DNA of 8,305 nt, taken from positions 1 through 8,305 of the forward strand of contig CALALQ010000169.1 in NCBI GenBank assembly GCA_937925595.1, read 5' to 3'. The translations under genes and the position numbers were made by a program. Each line of letters starts with the position of its first letter. Positions within the stretch are counted from its first letter, which is position 1. The notes under the pieces were generated by a model. That model made no database searches. It was not told where the DNA came from and saw only the letters and a program-made list of their open reading frames with translations. Origin of the DNA: an uncultured Demequina sp. (GTDB lineage Bacteria; Actinomycetota; Actinomycetes; Actinomycetales; Demequinaceae). This document shows, piece after piece, positions 1-5,443 of the stretch.

Positions 1-3000
1 CGACGGCTCGCGGAGCCACGCGTACGGTGCTTCCGGCAGCCTGCTGTCGAGCGTGTCGTCGATCGCGAACACGATCTGGAGCTCCTCGTTCGACTCGTCG
101 ACGTCGTACCCGCTCCAGAAGCGGCTGAGATCGACGGGACGCTGGTCGCCCAACCACCGCCACACCTCGGAAAAGGTCTGGATCGCCTGCTCGCAGAGCT
201 CCATGCTCTGTGCTATCCACAGCACCGGGGAGGAAAGGAGGTCGTCCCTCATCATCATCAGTACGGCCTCTGCCGTCACGCGCGTCTTACCGGCCCCCGT
301 CGGGAGGGTGAGGAGACCGCGGCTGCGTTGAACGTTCGGTCCCACCTCCGTCACGAGGTCACGTATCTTCGTTGCGAGCGCCTCCTGGTAGTCGTGCAGA
401 GGGTTGAGCTCGAGCTTGCCGGGGACCAGGGTGACGCGGGGCGGTTTGATTTCCCGTTCACCAGCGAACTCCGTGCCGAATCCCAGCGCTCGTACCGCGG
501 CCTGGGCGACGGCGCTGCCGTCCCATGCGCTCGGTACGCGGATGCCGGCGGATTTCAGCCGCTCGCGAAGCACGCGGAGGGCGTCGTTTCCGTGAGCCCG
601 CAGGAAGAGCTCGGCCACGTGGCGGTCCGACTGCGGTCCCGCGGCACGTTCGACCGCTTCGAGGAACCCTCGCGGGAGCTCTGCCCTCAACGCTTCCACT
701 CCCACGAGGATCAGGAGGCGCTCCGCGTGCGACCCAGCCGCCCGGGCACGCTCCAGGACCTCCGTGCGTCGCAGCTTCTCATCGGCGATCAACACGTTCT
801 GCACGTCGTAGTCGCTCAGCCCCAAGTCGAGCTCCCGCACCGCCGCTGCGAGCCGTCCATGCGCGTCGAGCGAGCGGTCGACCAGGACCGCCCTGCCCTC
901 GCCGAGCGACGATGCCACGGGCGTGCGCAGAGTGCCGCGTGCGCCAGCGCTGATCACCTGGTAGAGCGCGTCGGCGACGATGACCTCCACGCCGCGTGCA
1001 TCGGGGCCGATGAACTCGGAGATGCTCGGATGGAGGTCTTCTAGTACGACGGGTGCGTCCGTGCCGATCGCCTCGACCGTCTTCGCGAGCGCGGTCTGGA
1101 CGTCCTCGATTCCCCATTCATCGGTGAGGGTGGTCTTCCCCGACGGCGGGACGTAGGCCCAACCCATGGCGACCACGTCGGCGACGTCGTCGGGAGACGC
1201 GATCACGACGTCGCGGATCCCCGACAGCGTCACGCGCCCGTCGCGGATCGCCGGGATCGTGTCCGGTCGGCGGATCCGGCTCCTCGTTGCGGCTTCTTCG
1301 AGGAGCTCGGTGAGGACGCGCGGGTTGCCGAGAGGGAACCCGTCACGCCCGAGGGCCTCGGCCAGTATGCCGTCGGGCACTTCCGCGAGCGTCGAGGGCG
1401 CCGAGAATGCGTGGCTCGCCTGCATGTTCGCCACCGGAAGGAAGTTGCCGAATCTACCGAGGGCGTCGCCAACGAGCTCATCGGGGCGGCGCGGTCCGAG
1501 CGTCGATGTGACCAGCCCGTACTCCCCCAGCGCCCAGCGCTCAAGTGAGGGCACCGCCATCGTGTGGAGACCGCGGCCCCCGATGGGAATGTTCACGGTG
1601 CGATGGGAGGGGCCGAAGATGCGGACGATCGAGTCGCACCATTGGTTCTTCTCGTTGTCATCCAGCCCCTCGGTGAGCAGGGTCAGCGGGCCGGGGCCGG
1701 TGTACTCTTCGAGGGCACGGACGACGTCGAGCTTCGCGGGCGCGATCCGTCGCTGGGCCAATTCCCTCCGAGCGCGTGTGAAGACCATGTCGACGTAGTC
1801 GTCGAAGATCTTCTCCTCTCGTGCGGCGACGTCGTTGCGGGGGCCATTGAGGCAGCCTGCCGCATGGAGCAGGTCGACGTTCGGCACCTTCGCCCGGTCC
1901 GCCTGCCGGGCGCCGACGTTTCGGGCGATTGAAGGCTCGGCGAACACCTGCTTGGCGGCACGCCACGTGCCGGCGCGCGTCGGCACGAGCGGCTCGACAC
2001 CGCGTGAGCGCATCCCGCGAAGCAGCGCGACGGCGACCGCGGGGGTGGCTGCCGAGACCGCGGTCCAGAATGCGTCCCACGCCGACGCCTCGGACTTGTC
2101 CGTCAGGGCGTCCGCCAAGGCCGTCGCGACCTCATCCTGCGAGACCCGCCGGAAACCCGCTGCCTCCAGCAAGCGGCGGCATTCGTCGTCCTCGGCGATG
2201 TCAGATCGGACACAGTCGAGGCCTTCCGGCAGCGGCGCCCCGGCGACGGGGAGCAGGATCCGGCGTCGTGCGTCCAAGGGGACGATCCGGCCGCTTTCCG
2301 TGGGCACGAGAGGGATGGAGTCCGCCTCGGGGCCGACGCCGCGGGCCGCGCGGATCAGTTCGAGGAGCTGGAGCGAGGCGCGTACCCCGTCGACGGAGCC
2401 GTCCGCGCTCGGCTCCGCAAGCCATAGCGCGAGCGGAGCCGTTCCGCGCGCGGACCCGTCCCGCTCGGCGATCAGTGTGCGGAGACGGGCGATGCGGGTG
2501 GGGGTGCGGAAACACGACGGGTGAGGCACGTCCGTGCGTCCCATCGCGCGCGCCCACGTCTCCACCACCCTGCCGCTCAGGGCATACTTCTCGAGATCCG
2601 GGAGTACGACGATCTCCGTCGGATGGACCAACTCTCCCGTCGTATCCGGCACCATCCGCCGTTCGGTCGCGCGCCGGGGGATCGCCTCGGACAGGTACTC
2701 GTCGGCGACGCTGCGCGTCTCGCGACCACGCGCGGGGAAGAGGTCGAGGTGCGCGGCCGGGTCGTCGGCCGTGGAAGCCCGCACGACGACGTCGAGGAAC
2801 AGGTCGGTCGCGACGTCGAGCAGCGCCTTGTTGAGGGGAGTGAGTCGTTCGGCTGCCTCGTCGCTGCGGGAGAAGTTCGTCCTAGCCTCGACCAGGTGCG
2901 TACGATCGTCGTTCACCTGCCAGGGGGCGTTGAACAGACCGCCGGCTGTCGTCTGGTCCAGAAGCGGGAACCATGCCCACAGCCGTCCGACCTCGGTGCG

Positions 3001-3897
3001 CCGGGCGGGGTTCACGGCGTACGACACGGTCATCGACTTGCGTCGTGCGGTGTCGGGAAGCGTCGCCGCGACCTCCTCGGTCGGTTCGTAGACGCGCTCC
3101 GCGTAGTACCACTCGACCTTCTTCCCCGCGGAATCCGTGATCGTGACGGTTCCTCCTTCAGGCGATACGTGGCGGCGGCGGGTGCGGGTGAGGAGATCGC
3201 CACTCGGTTTCTCGAGTGTCACGGTCAGCTCCGACAGCGACGCGAGTAGGACCAGCGACTCGTCGTTGAACTGCTCGTCGAGTTCGGTGCGGATGCGCGC
3301 GCCGTCGCGGGCGAGGGGGAGTTTCACCACCGTCGTAGCCCACTCGCGCAGCTCGGCGAGGTGCGGATCGGCGGCTGCGGCCTCATCGGGGTCCACGATC
3401 GAGGGCACGCGGAGCAGGGGGAGCCGCCCTCCCCGGGTCTGGAGGCCGGATAGGAGTTCGTGCGTCCGCTCAGGGTTGAACTCGAAGCTCACCGAACGGC
3501 TGTAGATCTGAGGGTGGTCGGTGATGCCGAGCACGGACTTGAACCCGAGCCCGAAGCGGCCGATCTCCTCGTCGCGCTTGCCCGACAGGAACGCGTGTGT
3601 GACGGCACGGAGGCCCGCCTCGGCGAAGGGGGCCCCTTCGTTCGCACAATAGAGCGCCTTTCCGGCGAGGCGGAATTCGATCCGACCGGGGCTGCCTCCC
3701 GCCGAAAGCGCGTCGACCGCGTTCTGAAGGAGCTCACTTATCTGGCGGGTTCCGTACCCACCGCTGCGGTAGCTGTCTTCCTGGCGGACGTGCTCCTCGA
3801 TGAGATCCGGGTCGCCTTCGTACGCCGCCAATGCGGCCTCCTGCTGCCGGTATACGTATTCCTGGAGGTGTGCGACCTCCAAGCCTTTCCAAGTCAT
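1..3897 (-). CDS. Sacsin-type GHKL ATPase fused to SF2 DEAD/DEAH helicase (3' end outside window)
   Basis: The frame is open without a stop from ATG 3897 to the left edge, giving 1299 visible residues. The N-terminus is an HSP90/sacsin-like GHKL ATPase: N-box ELLQNAVDA (55-63, with E55 and N59 intact), a G1-like ANEGAPF (85-91) with Asn where HSP90 has Asp, and a glycine lid GRFGLGFKS (113-121). A transducer-like stretch lies at about 309-345 (WFPLLDQ, then NDDRTHL). Residues 350-1150 show no domain I can name, only sacsin-like 'IPLVPTxxGRIV' segments. The helicase begins at about 1165: LHDYQ (Q1171), Walker A PTGAGKT (1199-1205) and motif Ia VLWIAQSMELCEQ (1225-1237). DEAD-box, motif III and the second RecA domain must lie beyond position 1. 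The start is secure: GAGGGG lies 7 nt upstream, an in-frame TAG sits at 3969-3967, and there is no other start codon between. It is transcribed divergently from the nuclease-UvrD pair. By family it probably couples ATP-driven conformational change to DNA translocation in defence; this role is inferred. Confidence 0.93.
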   Translation of the reverse strand, partial: MTWKGLEVAHLQEYVYRQQEAALAAYEGDPDLIEEHVRQEDSYRSGGYGTRQISELLQNAVDALSAGGSPGRIEFRLAGKALYCANEGAPFAEAGLRAVTHAFLSGKRDEEIGRFGLGFKSVLGITDHPQIYSRSVSFEFNPERTHELLSGLQTRGGRLPLLRVPSIVDPDEAAAADPHLAELREWATTVVKLPLARDGARIRTELDEQFNDESLVLLASLSELTVTLEKPSGDLLTRTRRRHVSPEGGTVTITDSAGKKVEWYYAERVYEPTEEVAATLPDTARRKSMTVSYAVNPARRTEVGRLWAWFPLLDQTTAGGLFNAPWQVNDDRTHLVEARTNFSRSDEAAERLTPLNKALLDVATDLFLDVVVRASTADDPAAHLDLFPARGRETRSVADEYLSEAIPRRATERRMVPDTTGELVHPTEIVVLPDLEKYALSGRVVETWARAMGRTDVPHPSCFRTPTRIARLRTLIAERDGSARGTAPLALWLAEPSADGSVDGVRASLQLLELIRAARGVGPEADSIPLVPTESGRIVPLDARRRILLPVAGAPLPEGLDCVRSDIAEDDECRRLLEAAGFRRVSQDEVATALADALTDKSEASAWDAFWTAVSAATPAVAVALLRGMRSRGVEPLVPTRAGTWRAAKQVFAEPSIARNVGARQADRAKVPNVDLLHAAGCLNGPRNDVAAREEKIFDDYVDMVFTRARRELAQRRIAPAKLDVVRALEEYTGPGPLTLLTEGLDDNEKNQWCDSIVRIFGPSHRTVNIPIGGRGLHTMAVPSLERWALGEYGLVTSTLGPRRPDELVGDALGRFGNFLPVANMQASHAFSAPSTLAEVPDGILAEALGRDGFPLGNPRVLTELLEEAATRSRIRRPDTIPAIRDGRVTLSGIRDVVIASPDDVADVVAMGWAYVPPSGKTTLTDEWGIEDVQTALAKTVEAIGTDAPVVLEDLHPSISEFIGPDARGVEVIVADALYQVISAGARGTLRTPVASSLGEGRAVLVDRSLDAHGRLAAAVRELDLGLSDYDVQNVLIADEKLRRTEVLERARAAGSHAERLLILVGVEALRAELPRGFLEAVERAAGPQSDRHVAELFLRAHGNDALRVLRERLKSAGIRVPSAWDGSAVAQAAVRALGFGTEFAGEREIKPPRVTLVPGKLELNPLHDYQEALATKIRDLVTEVGPNVQRSRGLLTLPTGAGKTRVTAEAVLMMMRDDLLSSPVLWIAQSMELCEQAIQTFSEVWRWLGDQRPVDLSRFWSGYDVDESNEELQIVFAIDDTLDSRLPEAPYAWLREPS

Positions 3898-3904
3898 ACC
3901 TCTG

Positions 3905-3910
3905 CCCCTC
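3905..3910 (-). promoter_or_regulatory. Shine-Dalgarno site of the GHKL-helicase gene
   Basis: On the minus strand GAGGGG precedes ATG 3897 with a 7-nt spacer. With the in-frame stop at 3969-3967 and no intervening start codon, it fixes the N-terminus of the large gene. Confidence 0.7.
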
Positions 3911-3937
3911 TTCGGGAGTGGAGGGACATTCGTCCCC

Positions 3938-3957
3938 GCTGGGCCACTTTGCCCAGC
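3938..3957 (-). promoter_or_regulatory. GC-rich stem-loop in the leader of the GHKL-helicase gene
   Basis: GCTGGGC (3938-3944) and GCCCAGC (3951-3957) form a perfect 7-bp inverted repeat with a 6-nt loop, 40-60 nt upstream of ATG 3897. No T-tract follows in either direction, so it is not an intrinsic terminator. It could be an operator, or a 5'-end hairpin of the helicase mRNA if transcription starts near 3959 as the candidate -10 suggests. The inverted repeat is seen; the function is inferred. Confidence 0.45.
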
Positions 3958-3960
3958 CGA

Positions 3961-3982
3961 CCGACGCTATATGGACCGTCGG
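3961..3982 (-). promoter_or_regulatory. Candidate -10 element of the GHKL-helicase gene inside a dyad
   Basis: On the minus strand TATAGC (3971-3966) is the best -10-like hexamer upstream of the large gene and would give a leader of about 60 nt. No good -35 is visible. The 6-bp arms CCGACG (3961-3966) and CGTCGG (3977-3982) flank this A/T-rich core, as an operator overlapping a promoter would. The hexamer match is modest, and both readings are hypotheses. Confidence 0.28.
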
Positions 3983-4049
3983 ACACCGCAGTCCTCTCAC
4001 ACGGGTCTACGCCAGAGCATAAGACGATCAATGAGAATGTCCTCATCTC

Positions 4050-4088
4050 TTGGGTATCGTTGCGCAAACCAGTTATCGATTGCATTCT
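4050..4088 (+). promoter_or_regulatory. Candidate promoter region of the nuclease-UvrD operon
   Basis: The stretch at about 4012-4090 is visibly poorer in GC than the flanking genes. Two promoter readings are possible: TTGGGT (4050-4055) with TATCGA (4074-4079) at 18 nt, or TTGCGC (4060-4065) with CATTCT (4083-4088) at 17 nt. The same stretch holds TATCGTTGC (4055-4063), repeated as TATCGATTGC (4074-4083) exactly 19 bp downstream, and the palindrome TTGCGCAA (4060-4067). These could bind a regulator of the operon. Neither promoter is a strong consensus match. Confidence 0.3.
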
Positions 4089-4095
4089 CCGCGGC

Positions 4096-4101
4096 AGGGA
4101 G
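4096..4101 (+). promoter_or_regulatory. Possible Shine-Dalgarno site of the nuclease gene
   Basis: AGGGAG lies 10 nt before ATG 4112, a somewhat long spacing. A competing site, AGGTG (4176-4180), sits 6 nt before GTG 4187. ATG 4229 has no clear site. The 4112 start is therefore preferred but not proven. Confidence 0.4.
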
Positions 4102-4111
4102 TTGCACGGAC

Positions 4112-5443
4112 ATGTCGACGTTTGAACCCGATGGAGCCCGACACCAGGCATGCAGCACCCGCGATCTGGGTTACCAGGTGCGGACAGTGAGCCGTGGCGT
4201 GGACCCAACTGATCCGAAGCGCGCAGAGATGCCCCACGAGGAATCGGCTGTCGAGAAGCTGTTTCGTCGTAAGTTCCTGGAGCGAGCGATCGCGATGGGC
4301 GGCTCGGTCGCGGAGCAACCGGGTGGCAAGGGTAGTGAGATTTCGGTACGGCTTCCGTACGACGATCGCACCTGGGTGCTACAGCCGCAGGTTCCGCTCG
4401 GGCCGACCAAGCCGGACTTCGTGCTGCAGGCTTCGGGCGGCGGCGTCGATCCCATGGCGATCTATACCGACGGCAAGCGGTGGCATGCGCATCCGGAAGC
4501 GAACCGAGTTCGTGACGATGCAGAGAAGCGCATTGCGGCTCGTGCGGCGGGCTACCGTGTCGTTGCGGTCACCTGGAACGATCTGGTCGATATCCCGCTC
4601 CCTGGACACTGGTTCGAACGAGGTTGGGCCGAGACGCTTGCCCCGACATACGGGCTGCCGGTTGCCGAGCTCGCGCGGTTAACGGACGATCCGCTGACTT
4701 CAGTCATGAAGTGGATGAGTGATCCGGAAAGGGAGCGAGGGATCCGCGCACGCCTAGCGAAGGCGGTCCCGCTGCTCACGAGCGTAGCGAAAGTACGCGC
4801 GCAGAGCGGGACCGTCGAGGCCCCTCTCGCGGGGCTCGCCGCATCGGTGTTGAGGGGTAACGTACCGGTCCACGGTGCGAAGGAATGGGTGACTCTGCAC
4901 GGTCGCGTCGCACTCGCCGGAAGACTCGCCGCCCATGGAAGCACCGAAGTGGCGCTGGTGCTCGACGACCGGGACGCGGCGCTTCTCGATGAAGAATTTG
5001 ACCGGTCGTGGCGGTTATGGCTGCACCTGGCGAACCTGCTGGGCTGGGCAGTGGGTGCGGACGAGATCGCAATTACCACCATCGTGGCTCTGGGGGGTGG
5101 CAGTGGCGGGTTCTCCGACGGCGACGTGTTCGAACTCGCCGAGGAATGGGTAGCGGCCAGCGAATACGCCACCCCCGCCGAACGCAAGATGTTGACGAGA
5201 TTCGCGCGAACGGGACTGCCGCTGCCTGAACTCGGACGCGAGGGCCCCGCTGGAGTGGTGCTGTCGTTCAGTTGGGCACATCCCCGGATCGCCGTGGCCT
5301 GGGGGTTGGCCGACGGGGACTTCACCGCGGCCGCCGCGGAAGGCTGGACACTGATCGAAGCCGAGCGTGGCGACGTCGTCGACGCCGTCTTGACACTCTT
5401 GAGAGGGGCACCACATGCCGGTGATCACGATGGCGGCCACTAA
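4112..5443 (+). CDS. Vsr/DUF559-like endonuclease-fold protein with uncharacterised C-terminal region
   Basis: From ATG 4112 this is 443 residues (418 from GTG 4187, 404 from ATG 4229). The first half has the layout of a restriction-endonuclease-like fold: acidic helix ESAVEKLF (44-51), KPDFVL with D102, strand AIYTDGKRWH (D120, W124, H125), NRVRDD (131-136), then AGYRVVAVTWNDL. The same order occurs in the Vsr protein at the right end of this window (D63, D76, H81, NRARD), but the Vsr zinc cysteines are absent. Similar modules occur at the C-terminus of very large DUF1998-type DEAD/DEAH helicases, so this may be a detached version (from memory of the family). The second half has a Trp-rich segment at about 300-310 (WRLWLHLANLL) and a C-terminal LSFSWAHPRIAVAW-type strand; I do not recognise a domain there. 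The gene overlaps the UvrD gene by 29 nt, implying one operon and coupled translation. DNA cleavage is a likely but unproven role. Confidence 0.85.
   Translation: MSTFEPDGARHQACSTRDLGYQVRTVSRGVDPTDPKRAEMPHEESAVEKLFRRKFLERAIAMGGSVAEQPGGKGSEISVRLPYDDRTWVLQPQVPLGPTKPDFVLQASGGGVDPMAIYTDGKRWHAHPEANRVRDDAEKRIAARAAGYRVVAVTWNDLVDIPLPGHWFERGWAETLAPTYGLPVAELARLTDDPLTSVMKWMSDPERERGIRARLAKAVPLLTSVAKVRAQSGTVEAPLAGLAASVLRGNVPVHGAKEWVTLHGRVALAGRLAAHGSTEVALVLDDRDAALLDEEFDRSWRLWLHLANLLGWAVGADEIAITTIVALGGGSGGFSDGDVFELAEEWVAASEYATPAERKMLTRFARTGLPLPELGREGPAGVVLSFSWAHPRIAVAWGLADGDFTAAAAEGWTLIEAERGDVVDAVLTLLRGAPHAGDHDGGH
5401..5408 (+). promoter_or_regulatory. Shine-Dalgarno site of the UvrD-like helicase gene, inside the nuclease gene
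   Basis: GAGAGGGG lies 6 nt before ATG 5415, within the last codons of the nuclease gene. It favours 5415 over the second in-frame ATG at 5430 and supports translational coupling between the two genes. Confidence 0.7.

Noticed and set aside
53..3249. Many long plus-strand open frames (for example 328-1044, 1166-1798, 1929-2834, 2521-3249).
   Set aside because: They lie opposite the continuous minus-strand GHKL-helicase frame, which has clear domains. Their translations are Arg/Ser/Pro-rich with no motif, as expected for shadow frames in GC-rich DNA.
3938..3957. The intergenic stem-loop as an intrinsic terminator.
   Set aside because: It lies between divergent genes, and no T-tract follows on either strand.
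3800..4111. A much longer start for the nuclease gene at ATG 3800 (547 aa).
   Set aside because: This would overlap the coding start of the divergent helicase gene and run through the promoter region. The extra residues are low quality, and better-placed starts exist at 4112, 4187 and 4229.
3460..4125. Plus-strand frame of 221 codons running from the helicase gene into the intergenic region.
   Set aside because: Most of it is antisense to the GHKL domain, and the part past 3897 covers the low-GC promoter region. No domain is seen.
4552..5325. Minus-strand frame of 257 codons.
   Set aside because: It is antisense to the nuclease gene, with a Ser/Arg/Thr/Ala-biased composition and no recognisable motif.
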